From Candidatus Babelota bacterium (GTDB taxonomy: Bacteria; Babelota; Babeliae; Babelales; Babelaceae): 32,277 nucleotides of DNA. Position 1 is the first letter of the stretch; each line of letters opens with the position of its first letter. Made by a program: the position numbers and the translations under genes. The notes beneath the pieces were generated by a model. It worked only from the letters and a program-made list of their open reading frames with translations, was not told where the DNA came from and ran no database searches. The stretch spans positions 1-32,277 of the forward strand of contig DNBB01000006.1 of assembly GCA_003484685.1 (NCBI GenBank), given 5' to 3'. Below, in pieces: positions 1-7,803 of the stretch.

Positions 1-675
1 AGCGCCCATAACAAATTTGGCACAGCATCAATTCGACAAGTAGCCCACGCCATTGCAACAAAACTTTCCCCAAACCATGAGCTTATTCGACAGCTCTATT
101 GGCGGGATTTTTTTTTGTATCTTTTGTTTCATTATCCCACCATGCTGACCAATTCAGCGCGGCCGCAATATGAGACTAAAACATGGAACACCAATAAAAA
201 ACTCTTTGAAGCCTGGTGCCAAGGCCGCACCGGTATCCCGATCATTGATGCGGGCATACGCGAGCTTAACCAGACAGGCTATATCCACAATCGGGTTCGA
301 ATGCTAACCGCTTCGTTCTTGGTTAAAAATCTTGGCATAGATTGGCGCAAAGGCGCCCAATATTTTGCACAAAAACTTGTTGATTATGATCCCGCCGTCA
401 ATGCAGGAAATTGGCAGTGGATAAGTTCAACAGGGTATGATGCCCAACCATACTTTCGCGTCTTTAACCCCTGGATCCAACAAAAAAAATTTGACCGCGA
501 ATGTCGGTATATTAAACAATGGATCCCAGAACTTAGCTCTTTTACGCCCGCACAAATCCACAATCCAAAAACTAACTACGCCGATACGTACCCATCTCCC
601 CTGGTCGATACAACGGCGCAAGCAAAAGAATATATTGCGCTCATCAAATTCCGCCTACAAAAATATAGCGATTAG
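1..675 (+). CDS. phrB: Deoxyribodipyrimidine photolyase, C-terminal part (5' truncated by window)
   Basis: Light-dependent repair of cyclobutane pyrimidine dimers; a cytosolic FAD enzyme. The reading frame is open from base 1 and lacks its N-terminal antenna-binding domain only because the window starts inside the gene. The visible 224 residues are the helical FAD/DNA-binding domain of class I photolyases: LIRQLYWRDFF, GIPIIDAGIRELNQTGYIHN, RVRMLTASFLVKNLGIDW and NWQWISSTGYDAQPYFRVFN match the most conserved blocks of the family closely, including the Trp-rich dimer/FAD pocket and the invariant HNR. The end KKFDRECRYIKQWIPEL is also typical. The product stops normally at TAG, so the C-terminus is intact. 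A cryptochrome cannot be formally excluded without the N-terminal half, but the motif set is that of a repair enzyme. A hairpin follows at 680-716. Confidence 0.95.
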   Translation, partial: SAHNKFGTASIRQVAHAIATKLSPNHELIRQLYWRDFFLYLLFHYPTMLTNSARPQYETKTWNTNKKLFEAWCQGRTGIPIIDAGIRELNQTGYIHNRVRMLTASFLVKNLGIDWRKGAQYFAQKLVDYDPAVNAGNWQWISSTGYDAQPYFRVFNPWIQQKKFDRECRYIKQWIPELSSFTPAQIHNPKTNYADTYPSPLVDTTAQAKEYIALIKFRLQKYSD

Positions 676-679
676 CACA

Positions 680-716
680 AAATACCAGGTAATCTCACCC
701 TGTTAACCTGGTATTT
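680..716 (+). terminator. Hairpin after the photolyase gene, possible terminator
   Basis: AAATACCAGGT at 680-690 and ACCTGGTATTT at 706-716 form a perfect 11-bp stem with a 15-base loop, four bases after the stop codon. There is no long T tract after it, so intrinsic termination would be modest. Its position in the 144-base gap before the phosphatase gene supports a 3'-end role. Confidence 0.5.
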
Positions 717-759
717 CCAGTACTTCTCCAGCAGGAGCAGCCGGACAAAAAAACTTATA

Positions 760-788
760 TTGGCTATGCTAGAAAATCCCCATATAAT
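760..788 (+). promoter_or_regulatory. Sigma-70-type promoter for the first phosphatase gene
   Basis: TTGGCT at 760-765, a 17-base spacer, and a perfect TATAAT at 783-788. Transcription would begin near 795, about 25 bases before the ATG at 820. No convincing Shine-Dalgarno sequence lies in that short leader. Confidence 0.6.
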
Positions 789-819
789 TCCAAATTTATA
801 ACCGAAAGCTTCCCGATTC

Positions 820-2379
820 ATGAAAACTTCACTTCCTATTTTCTCGCGCATTTTTGTCTTTTTTCTAATGCTAACCATTCCCCTTCTTAGGGCGAGTAAC
901 AACGCTGATATTGACACATCAAAAACAGCCGGCGCTCATTGTACAGACAAACCATGTATCACCAGAGAGATGCTGTACCAACCAACGACTTTAATTAAAG
1001 CAACGCTCTGGAAAAAAATACCTGCGATTCCACAAAAAAACTCATCACTAAAACTACAAGGAACAACTTCTAAGAAGAAAAAAGCAAGAGAGCTCCCACA
1101 AGGACTAACACCAGAGAGCAACAACAAAACATCAGTGCTTCAAAAATCCCCACTCAAAGACAATACTGAAAAAATTCAACAACTTGCTATGGCCTTAAAA
1201 AAGCTCCTCCAAGCCAAAGTCGATCAGCACCTAACTACCGAGCTGATAGAAAAGTTCGAAAATGAAAATGTAAAAAACGTTCAAAAACTGCACTGCACAC
1301 TCATGCAGTCGGTAAAATTACCCAAGGAAGCAATTCTTTACCTGGTTGGTGACTTGCATGGAGATACTGGCCCAATCAAAGCATTACTCAAAAAACTCAC
1401 AGCCGAAAATGCGTACAATGCAGAGACTGGTAAAATTTCAAACATGATCTATATCGCACTCTTGGGCGATTATATTGATAGAGGGCGCAGCAGCCTAGGT
1501 GTTCTTGATCAAATAACCAAATTAATAACTGTAAATCCTGACCAAATTATTTTGCTGCGCGGCAACCATGAATGCAAAGATATGGCATTGCACGAAGAGG
1601 GTTTTTTATCGTGTTTAAAAAAATTTATCACCGATAGCCAAAAGGCAAAAGACATCCTCAACGAATTCTTGCAGGTTTTTTGGCGACTCCCTGTAGCCGT
1701 ATTTATCGAGCATGGCGATCAGAAGCATCGCTTTGCCCTTGTTCATGGCTGCGTTAATCCAATAATGCCCGCCAAACAAGCAGATATCATCAAAAGCAAG
1801 CTAAATTCATCAGAAACATCCCTATATTGGGCCCTCGAAAAAGGCGCCGCCTCTACGTATCTCTGGAGTGATGTTGCATACAGCGACCAGGAAATTGCCT
1901 TTCCTCAAAAAAACCAAAATCGAGGAGATTATGGATTCCTGCTCTACAAAAATCACGTACGCGAGTGGCTAAAAAAATTCGAACTTCAGCACCTGTTCCG
2001 CGCCCATCAACAACAAAATGATCTATTTTTGTATACGAAGGTACTCAAATTTCCCTACCTAATGTTCAGCGGGGGACCCCACAAAGGCGTCGGCTCCTGG
2101 AATGGCCTTGCCACAACCCTTAACCTTGCACCAGATACGGGTTATTACGATAACACCGAGTTTTTTGAAGAAAATGATTTTTACTGCAAACATGGCACCT
2201 TCATCCGCGTGCATCGAACCATTAAGAAAACGGAAAGTGATCCTTCTACACCCGCGGCCACTGCAGCAACCAAGCGGAACAGTAGACTGACCATGCCTCC
2301 TTTTATCCCTGGCATAGAAGTGGAGTGTATCAACTTTGACCCAAAAACACATCTGATTCTCACGCCCACAGCTTGCTAG
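820..2379 (+). CDS. Exported PPP-family (serine/threonine-type) metallophosphatase, paralogue 1
   Basis: A 519-residue protein with an N-terminal hydrophobic signal peptide (about residues 1-25), a Lys/Gln-rich linker to about residue 160, then a complete PPP phosphoesterase core. All expected dinuclear-metal motifs are visible: GDLHGD (D178, H180), GDYIDRG (D217), RGNHE (N249, H250), VHG (H309) and RAHQ (H396). The two Arg of the phosphate clamp (DRG, RGN) are also present. The family hydrolyses phosphoserine/phosphothreonine or small phosphate esters; the substrate here is unknown. The next gene, 2754-4103, is a paralogue. The signal peptide places the enzyme outside the cytoplasm, which fits an envelope or host-directed role (inference). 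The extra C-terminal stretch (about 460-519) is Pro/Thr-rich and unassigned. Confidence 0.85.
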   Translation: MKTSLPIFSRIFVFFLMLTIPLLRASNNADIDTSKTAGAHCTDKPCITREMLYQPTTLIKATLWKKIPAIPQKNSSLKLQGTTSKKKKARELPQGLTPESNNKTSVLQKSPLKDNTEKIQQLAMALKKLLQAKVDQHLTTELIEKFENENVKNVQKLHCTLMQSVKLPKEAILYLVGDLHGDTGPIKALLKKLTAENAYNAETGKISNMIYIALLGDYIDRGRSSLGVLDQITKLITVNPDQIILLRGNHECKDMALHEEGFLSCLKKFITDSQKAKDILNEFLQVFWRLPVAVFIEHGDQKHRFALVHGCVNPIMPAKQADIIKSKLNSSETSLYWALEKGAASTYLWSDVAYSDQEIAFPQKNQNRGDYGFLLYKNHVREWLKKFELQHLFRAHQQQNDLFLYTKVLKFPYLMFSGGPHKGVGSWNGLATTLNLAPDTGYYDNTEFFEENDFYCKHGTFIRVHRTIKKTESDPSTPAATAATKRNSRLTMPPFIPGIEVECINFDPKTHLILTPTAC

Positions 2380-2444
2380 ATTTTGCTAGCCGAATGACTG
2401 CCATGGCATTGCGCCTAAACCACCTGCTCACCACAAAAACCTTA

Positions 2445-2472
2445 TTGACAAATGTGCAAAATATATTAAAAT
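2445..2472 (+). promoter_or_regulatory. Strong sigma-70-type promoter in front of an apparently non-coding transcript
   Basis: A perfect TTGACA at 2445-2450, 16-base spacer, and TAAAAT (one mismatch to TATAAT) at 2467-2472. Transcription would start near 2479. The same TTGACA-16-TAAAAT arrangement occurs at 31889-31916. No ORF with a ribosome-binding site follows before the terminator at 2605-2640. Confidence 0.6.
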
Positions 2473-2478
2473 AAAACA

Positions 2479-2640
2479 CCTCCTCTTACGACGGTTCCTC
2501 AACTAACACTTGACCTCACTATGCTTCAACAGCCAGTTGCAAACGCAGCAGAGGTCGGCAAGAAACTAGTCTAACCAAATTTTCTTACCAGTTATCACTG
2601 CTTGATGGCCTGAGCAAGTAAGCTCAGGCCATATCTGTTT
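2479..2640 (+). ncRNA. Candidate structured small RNA (about 160 nt)
   Basis: This fills most of the 374-base gap between the two phosphatase genes. It is bounded by a strong promoter (2445-2472) and a strong intrinsic terminator. Between them I can draw two further stems. GACCTC at 2512-2517 pairs with GAGGTC at 2551-2556. GGCAAGAAA at 2557-2565 pairs with TTTCTTACC at 2581-2589 with one mismatch. The third stem is the terminator hairpin at 2605-2632. The only internal ORF is 17 codons (2521-2574) with no Shine-Dalgarno. I do not recognise it as tmRNA, 6S, SRP or RNase P RNA. Alternatively it is a long attenuator leader of the phosphatase gene at 2754. Confidence 0.45.
2605..2640 (+). terminator. 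Strong intrinsic terminator
   Basis: ATGGCCTGAGC (2605-2615) and GCTCAGGCCAT (2622-2632) form a perfect 11-bp, GC-rich stem with a 6-base loop, followed by ATCTGTTTT. It lies more than 220 bases after the end of the first phosphatase gene, so it more likely ends the separate transcript starting near 2479. Confidence 0.75.
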
Positions 2641-2646
2641 TGCAGC

Positions 2647-2676
2647 TTGACGCAAAAACAATAAAGACCATACATT
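2647..2676 (+). promoter_or_regulatory. Possible promoter for the second phosphatase gene
   Basis: TTGACG (2647-2652), 18-base spacer, TACATT (2671-2676), just after the terminator and about 78 bases before the ATG at 2754. Moderate match only. Confidence 0.35.
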
Positions 2677-2753
2677 GAATGGTACAAGTTATGGCACGAA
2701 TTGGAGATATAAGTAGCACCTAACACCCAAGATAAAAAAGAGGAGCATGTAAA

Positions 2754-4103
2754 ATGAGCACTTTCCTGCGCTATGCAACCGCACTCATCATATCCATGGG
2801 GAATTTATATCTACCATTGCCCTCTGCTCAAGCACCGTGGCAAACCATTGAAGGCGTACAAGACACAGCAAAACGTCTTAAAAGTGCGCTAAAAAGCGAT
2901 CTTCAAAGCTGCCCAAATATCATCAAGGAGCTCCTTGATGATCCCTATCAAACTGACACACTTGTTACATACAAAGCGCTCCCAAACAACGCAAAACTTT
3001 ATGTGCTCGGTGATCTGCATGGCGACTTTGGTCCCATCAATGCCTTAATGAATTATCTAGAAAAAAAGGGGTACTACAATAAGACCTCTTTCGCTCTTGC
3101 ACCTGCCATCTATGTTGCACTTTTGGGTGACTACATTGACCGTGGACCTGATAGCCTCAAGAATCTGTGGTACCTCAGCAAGTTAAAAGAGGCCAACCAG
3201 CAGCAGGTACTTTTAATACGTGGCAACCACGAAACCGAGATTGTCATGGAAAACGAATTCAAAAACACGCTTCATAGCCTAAGCAATAAAATAACCACCG
3301 CCACAGTCCTCTTTGCACGATTTTTAAAAGCCTTTACGCTACTGCCCGCAATTACCTTGCTTACGACCCAAAATAACGGCGGCAAAAAAATTGCCCTACT
3401 ACATGGGGGCTTTGATGCACAAAACGAGTCCTTAATTGGCCCCAACCCTAAAAATAATCTAACACCTAAATTGTTCTCACTCGATGCCAAACATGTACTT
3501 TGGAACGATATGCACAACGATGGCATCAGCCAATGTGTCCCCAACTTTGGCCGCGGCCTTGGCCTTATTATCGATAAAATACGTATGCTCGAATGGATGA
3601 ATAACAATAATATCGCCATTGTTCTACGTGGGCACCAGCAAACAGATGAAACATACACCAAATCAACCGGTGAGCGGTTTCGTTTGTTTTCACAAGGACC
3701 AATACCGGGCATTGCAACACGCTGGAAGCGGGTATTGACTCTTAACGTTGCCCCAAATACCCGCAAATACGGACGCTATAATGGATTTTTTAACGACTTT
3801 GGCGTCATTCTCCGTATAAACTCAGGCTCTGACAACAGCAACGAAAAAAACGAATTTTCGGAGAAACTCCAAGAGCTAAATGGCTACCTGGCTACACCCA
3901 TATATTTTATGCCACAAGAACCAAATACCATCGTTGATGCATCAAGCGTAAAGGCACATCTTGCAGCACTGGCAAAAGCTAAAGCCGCCAAGAAAAAGGC
4001 TGACGCCGAATCAGAGAGCATAATAATGGCCGGGTATATGGTACAAAAAGGGCCTCATGACGATTTTTACGAATCTAACGAAACCATGGTAAACCTCCAA
4101 TAA
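2754..4103 (+). CDS. Exported PPP-family (serine/threonine-type) metallophosphatase, paralogue 2
   Basis: A 449-residue paralogue of the product of 820-2379. The start is supported by AGGAG at 2741-2745, eight bases upstream. A signal peptide (about residues 1-26, ending near PSAQA) precedes a short linker and the complete PPP core: GDLHGD (D87, H89), GDYIDRG (D126), RGNHE (N158, H159), LLHGG (H217) and RGHQQ (H294). All metal ligands and phosphate-clamp Arg residues are present, so the enzyme should be active. It lacks the long Lys-rich linker of paralogue 1 but has an Ala/Lys-rich helix near residues 400-425 (KAKAAKKKADAES). Substrate is unknown; export implies a target outside the cytoplasm. 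Two such genes side by side indicate a local duplication followed by divergence. Confidence 0.85.
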   Translation: MSTFLRYATALIISMGNLYLPLPSAQAPWQTIEGVQDTAKRLKSALKSDLQSCPNIIKELLDDPYQTDTLVTYKALPNNAKLYVLGDLHGDFGPINALMNYLEKKGYYNKTSFALAPAIYVALLGDYIDRGPDSLKNLWYLSKLKEANQQQVLLIRGNHETEIVMENEFKNTLHSLSNKITTATVLFARFLKAFTLLPAITLLTTQNNGGKKIALLHGGFDAQNESLIGPNPKNNLTPKLFSLDAKHVLWNDMHNDGISQCVPNFGRGLGLIIDKIRMLEWMNNNNIAIVLRGHQQTDETYTKSTGERFRLFSQGPIPGIATRWKRVLTLNVAPNTRKYGRYNGFFNDFGVILRINSGSDNSNEKNEFSEKLQELNGYLATPIYFMPQEPNTIVDASSVKAHLAALAKAKAAKKKADAESESIIMAGYMVQKGPHDDFYESNETMVNLQ

Positions 4104-4274
4104 CCCGATTGTAAAACCGCACACCATAAACGGTAAGGCCTTTATCACATTCGCTGACCAGGAAATGCCATTGGGTATAAAATCTATCTAAAACACCTCA
4201 TCATTGGGTATATACGCACAAAGCAGTCAAACACTTGAGTTCCCCCTGGTGCCTTGGCTAGGTTGGTTTTAGGG

Positions 4275-4297
4275 GTGTAATACCGGTTGTATTACAC
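4275..4297. promoter_or_regulatory. Perfect 9-bp palindrome just upstream of lon
   Basis: GTGTAATAC (4275-4283), 5-base spacer, GTATTACAC (4289-4297), ending 21 bases before the lon ATG and 10 bases before its G-rich Shine-Dalgarno. Either a repressor operator or an mRNA hairpin beside the ribosome-binding site. It does not match the CIRCE heat-shock operator. An 11-base direct repeat, CATTGGGTATA, lies further upstream at 4169-4179 and 4202-4212. Confidence 0.5.
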
Positions 4298-4318
4298 AAG
4301 TATAAAAGGGGGGATACA

Positions 4319-6658
4319 ATGAAAATAACAGACGTCTCGATCTGCGAATCCGTACCTCGGCGTCTGCCTGTGGTACCAACGATCGATGTCGTGGTTTTTC
4401 CACGCATGATCGTACCGCTGCTTGTCGTTGATGAGCGGATTATCACTGGGGTCAACCATGTTGTCGAACAAAACCAAAAAACCATCTTACTCTTAGCCGC
4501 TAAAGAAGCGAACCAAGAGGCAACCATTGGCACTGAAGACCTCTACCGTGTTGGCACCGTCGCCTCGATTATGCGTATCATCAAAATGCCAGACAACACG
4601 ATCAAGATTTTGGTACAAGGCTTATGCAAGGCTCGAGTACAAGACCTTTCGTCTCAAGAAGATATGCTGTTTGCTGACATAGAACCCATCATCACTGATA
4701 TTGATACCGCAACATCAGAAATAACAGCACAATTGCGCAATATTAAATCCATTTCTGAACAAATGTCGATATCAGGCAAGTCACCGACACCCGACTTTCA
4801 TCACATACTTTCACGCATGAGTGATCCAGAAAAAATTATCGACTTTATCATATCTCACCTGAACCTCTCAGTTGCAGAATCTCAAGCACTCCTTGAAGAA
4901 ACTGGCTGTGCACAATACCTAGAGATGCTTTATCAGCACCTATCCAAAGAGATCGAAGTTGCCGAAGTTCAAGAACAAATTAAGAATCGGGCACGAGATT
5001 CGATGAACCAATCCCAGCGCGAATACTACCTGAGAGAACAGCTCAAGGCAATTCGCACAGAATTGGGCGAAGGCAGAGAAGAAGACGACATCCAAGAGCT
5101 TTATCAATGCCTCGAAACGAGCAATATGCCCGAGGCAACCTGTCAGGAAGTTGCCAAACAGATCAAACGACTTGAACGGCTTTCTGGTGATTCAGTCGAA
5201 GCTGGAGTTCTCAGGAACTACATCGACTTGGTCCTTGGGCTTCCCTGGGGCGCCTGTACCGAAGATAATCTCGATCTAGCACATGCTAAAGAAGTTCTTG
5301 ACGCAGACCATTATGGCATGAAGGAGATCAAAGAACGCATTCTTGATTTTCTTTCAGTTAAAAAGCTTAACACCTGTGGTAACACACCAATCCTCTGCCT
5401 CTTTGGTCCTCCCGGAACCGGTAAAACCTCACTTGGTCAATCCATTGCTCGCGCCATTGGCAGAAACTACGTACGTATCGCACTTGGCGGCGTTAAGGAT
5501 GAATCAGAGATTCGAGGCCATAGAAGAACCTATGTAGGCGCTATGCCCGGACGTTTTATCCAAGGCATTAAAAAGGCTCAATCGCTCAATCCCGTGATGA
5601 TCATTGATGAGATCGATAAACTTGGCCAAGATTACAAGAATGATCCTTCTGCCGCTATGCTCGAAGTACTTGATCCAGAACAAAACAAAACATTCTATGA
5701 CAACTTCTTAGGTATTCCGTTTGACCTATCTCAAGTCTTCTTCATCGCAACAGCCAACGATCTAACAAGCATCCCTGCCCCACTCAAAGATCGCCTTGAA
5801 ATTATTGAACTTTCGGGATACACCCTGGAAGAAAAATGTGCTATTGCAGAACACCATTTGATCAAAAAAACATGTGAAGAAACAGGAATCTGTATCGAAC
5901 AACTAGCTCTAACACGTGAGCTACTTGAAGACATAATTGCTAATTATACGCGCGAATCTGGTGTACGTGAACTTGAACGACTCATCAAAAAACTCTGCTC
6001 AAAGGTAGCGCGCGCCCTGGTAGAGAACAACGAGCTTGTCACATTCACGCCACAAAGCATTGAAAAATACTTAGGTCCACGCAGATTTGACGATCTTGAA
6101 AGCAATCACACCAATAACATCGGTATTACCAACGGCCTTGCCTGGACTAGCTTTGGCGGTGAAATGATCCAGATAGAAGCAGTCATTATGCCAGGGAGCG
6201 GCAAGCTGATTTTAACCGGACGCCTGGGTGAAGTCATGAAAGAATCCGCACAAGCAGCCCTGAGCTATGCCCGCGCACATGCAGAAAGTTTTGGAATCTC
6301 AGCAGATCGATTTACCGCATATGATATTCACATCCATGTACCCGCGGGAGCCGTCCCCAAAGATGGACCTTCTGCCGGCGTAACCATCCTTTCATCACTG
6401 CTATCAGCTCTTACACAACGACCAATCAATGCAGAATACGCTATGACTGGAGAAATTGACCTGCAAGGAATTGTGATGCCAATTGGCGGCGTTAAAGAAA
6501 AGATATTAGCGGCCAAGCGCAATAAAATCAAAACAGTGCTACTGCCACTCAAAAACAAAAAAGACACAATCGGCCTAGAAGAACTCTTTACCGGCCTTGA
6601 AATTAAATTTGTCGAACACGCCGAAGAAGTTCTCCGCGAGGTCCTTCTGCCTGCATGA
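4319..6658 (+). CDS. lon: ATP-dependent protease Lon (LonA)
   Basis: Cytosolic ATP-dependent serine protease that degrades misfolded and regulatory proteins. At 779 residues it is close to the usual bacterial length (about 780). The N-terminal substrate-binding domain begins at the LPVVPTIDVVVFP motif (about residues 15-210). A helical region follows, with SQREYYLREQLKAI near 235. The AAA+ module has Walker A GPPGTGKT (K369) and Walker B IIDEIDK (D430, E431). The C-terminal protease domain has the Ser-Lys dyad: Ser685 in DGPSAG and Lys728 in GGVKEK, separated by 43 residues as in E. coli Lon. The start is supported by a G-rich site (AGGGGGG) about five bases before the ATG. The gene appears monocistronic, with a palindrome upstream and a hairpin after the stop. 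No defect seen. Confidence 0.98.
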   Translation: MKITDVSICESVPRRLPVVPTIDVVVFPRMIVPLLVVDERIITGVNHVVEQNQKTILLLAAKEANQEATIGTEDLYRVGTVASIMRIIKMPDNTIKILVQGLCKARVQDLSSQEDMLFADIEPIITDIDTATSEITAQLRNIKSISEQMSISGKSPTPDFHHILSRMSDPEKIIDFIISHLNLSVAESQALLEETGCAQYLEMLYQHLSKEIEVAEVQEQIKNRARDSMNQSQREYYLREQLKAIRTELGEGREEDDIQELYQCLETSNMPEATCQEVAKQIKRLERLSGDSVEAGVLRNYIDLVLGLPWGACTEDNLDLAHAKEVLDADHYGMKEIKERILDFLSVKKLNTCGNTPILCLFGPPGTGKTSLGQSIARAIGRNYVRIALGGVKDESEIRGHRRTYVGAMPGRFIQGIKKAQSLNPVMIIDEIDKLGQDYKNDPSAAMLEVLDPEQNKTFYDNFLGIPFDLSQVFFIATANDLTSIPAPLKDRLEIIELSGYTLEEKCAIAEHHLIKKTCEETGICIEQLALTRELLEDIIANYTRESGVRELERLIKKLCSKVARALVENNELVTFTPQSIEKYLGPRRFDDLESNHTNNIGITNGLAWTSFGGEMIQIEAVIMPGSGKLILTGRLGEVMKESAQAALSYARAHAESFGISADRFTAYDIHIHVPAGAVPKDGPSAGVTILSSLLSALTQRPINAEYAMTGEIDLQGIVMPIGGVKEKILAAKRNKIKTVLLPLKNKKDTIGLEELFTGLEIKFVEHAEEVLREVLLPA

Positions 6659-6665
6659 CCATTTT

Positions 6666-6686
6666 CGGGGTGCGTGCAACACCCCG
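6666..6686 (+). terminator. Hairpin after lon
   Basis: CGGGGTG (6666-6672) and CACCCCG (6680-6686) form a perfect GC-rich 7-bp stem with a 7-base loop, eight bases after the lon stop codon. No T tract follows, so it may act as a 3'-end stabiliser or a weak terminator. Confidence 0.5.
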
Positions 6687-6786
6687 TCATTAACTAACCT
6701 AAGCAATAAAGCCATTTCAACTTGCCAACTATGCTGCAACATGCTTTTCTACCACAAACAAGTTCGTTTCTTTACCAGGCACCGCT

Positions 6787-7743
6787 ATGAACGCCGTAAC
6801 TATTGGAAGCGCCGTGTGCGATGTAACCCTTTCAGGGACCGCCCTACAATCCCATGCCTACCTTTCGCACCACGCAGGTAGCAAGGTCCCAATTGAGGAA
6901 GTAATCATGCGAGCTGGCGGCGGCGCAATCAACAGCGCACTCATTATGCATAAATTGGGCATACAAACATATCCTGTATGCTGCTTTGGAACAGACCCCT
7001 TCAGCAACACCATTCAAACAACACTTACTCAAAACAACATTTATGTCGACTATGTAAAAATATCAGACAAAAGCAAAACAGCACTCTCATTTTTGTTACC
7101 ACATGAGAGCAATCAAACAACAATCCTAACCTACAAAGGGGCCGGCACTACTCTCGACTATCAATGGGCTGAGACCATCACCAATCGTTCGTGGGACATC
7201 GTATATATCGCCCCAATTTCCGGACCACTTAACCAGCACCTTGTGGCTTTGGTTAATAAAATCAGACACCACAATCCAGATTGCATCGTAGCTCACAACC
7301 CAAATCCGCATCAGCTGACAACAACCATGGCCGAACAAAAAAAACTACTCCCGCTACTTAATCTATACATTCTCAATTACCAAGAAGCAGAAATTGCCTG
7401 GCACCAAGAACATTCCACCCCTTTCAATCTCGACCAGTACCTTAAAGAAATCAGTACACTCGCACCAAAATGCATTATCGTAGTCACTCAAGGCGCACGC
7501 GGTCTTGAGTGGCGCCAGGACACAAGTCGGGCCCATATCGATGCACAACCAATTAACCAATTACATAGCGTTGGCGCTGGAGACAGTTGTGGGGCAACTA
7601 TCGCAGCCGCACTTGCCCATAAACACAACACAAAAGATTCCATAGAGCTGGGAATGCGCATAGCTGAAAAAGTCCTTTCTCACACCAGTATAGAAGCTGT
7701 TATTGATCTAGAAAATTTAGAGCAAAGAGAACCCTACAAGTAG
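6787..7743 (+). CDS. PfkB/ribokinase-family carbohydrate or nucleoside kinase
   Basis: A 318-residue cytosolic kinase expected to phosphorylate a sugar or nucleoside with ATP. It begins MNAVTIGSAVCDVTL, the usual first strand of the family. It has the N-terminal PfkB signature around GGGAIN (about residues 41-46) with ALIMHKLG following. It has the NxxE-type motif in LNYQEAEIA. The C-terminal signature GAGDSCGATIAAAL carries the catalytic base Asp266. Length is normal for the family. Substrate-specificity residues are not clear enough to choose between ribokinase, adenosine kinase and fructokinase subgroups. It lies 128 bases after lon and 60 bases before an exported propeller protein, with no evident pathway partner. 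Confidence 0.85.
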   Translation: MNAVTIGSAVCDVTLSGTALQSHAYLSHHAGSKVPIEEVIMRAGGGAINSALIMHKLGIQTYPVCCFGTDPFSNTIQTTLTQNNIYVDYVKISDKSKTALSFLLPHESNQTTILTYKGAGTTLDYQWAETITNRSWDIVYIAPISGPLNQHLVALVNKIRHHNPDCIVAHNPNPHQLTTTMAEQKKLLPLLNLYILNYQEAEIAWHQEHSTPFNLDQYLKEISTLAPKCIIVVTQGARGLEWRQDTSRAHIDAQPINQLHSVGAGDSCGATIAAALAHKHNTKDSIELGMRIAEKVLSHTSIEAVIDLENLEQREPYK

Positions 7744-7803
7744 ACAAAAAAGTCGAAACTGGCATCGTGAAAACCATGTAAGATAAAAGCAAAGGGCTCT
7801 AAA

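Noticed and set aside
2521..2574. A 17-codon ORF within the candidate RNA, possibly a leader peptide
   Set aside because: No Shine-Dalgarno precedes its ATG, and the residue composition is not enriched for any single amino acid as in attenuation peptides.
3272..3766. A 164-codon open frame antisense to the second phosphatase gene
   Set aside because: It lies wholly inside a conserved PPP core on the other strand and has no start signal.
4241..4318. A CIRCE or sigma-32 heat-shock element upstream of lon
   Set aside because: The CIRCE half-site TTAGCACTC and a CTTGAA-CCCCAT pair were looked for; only partial matches were found.
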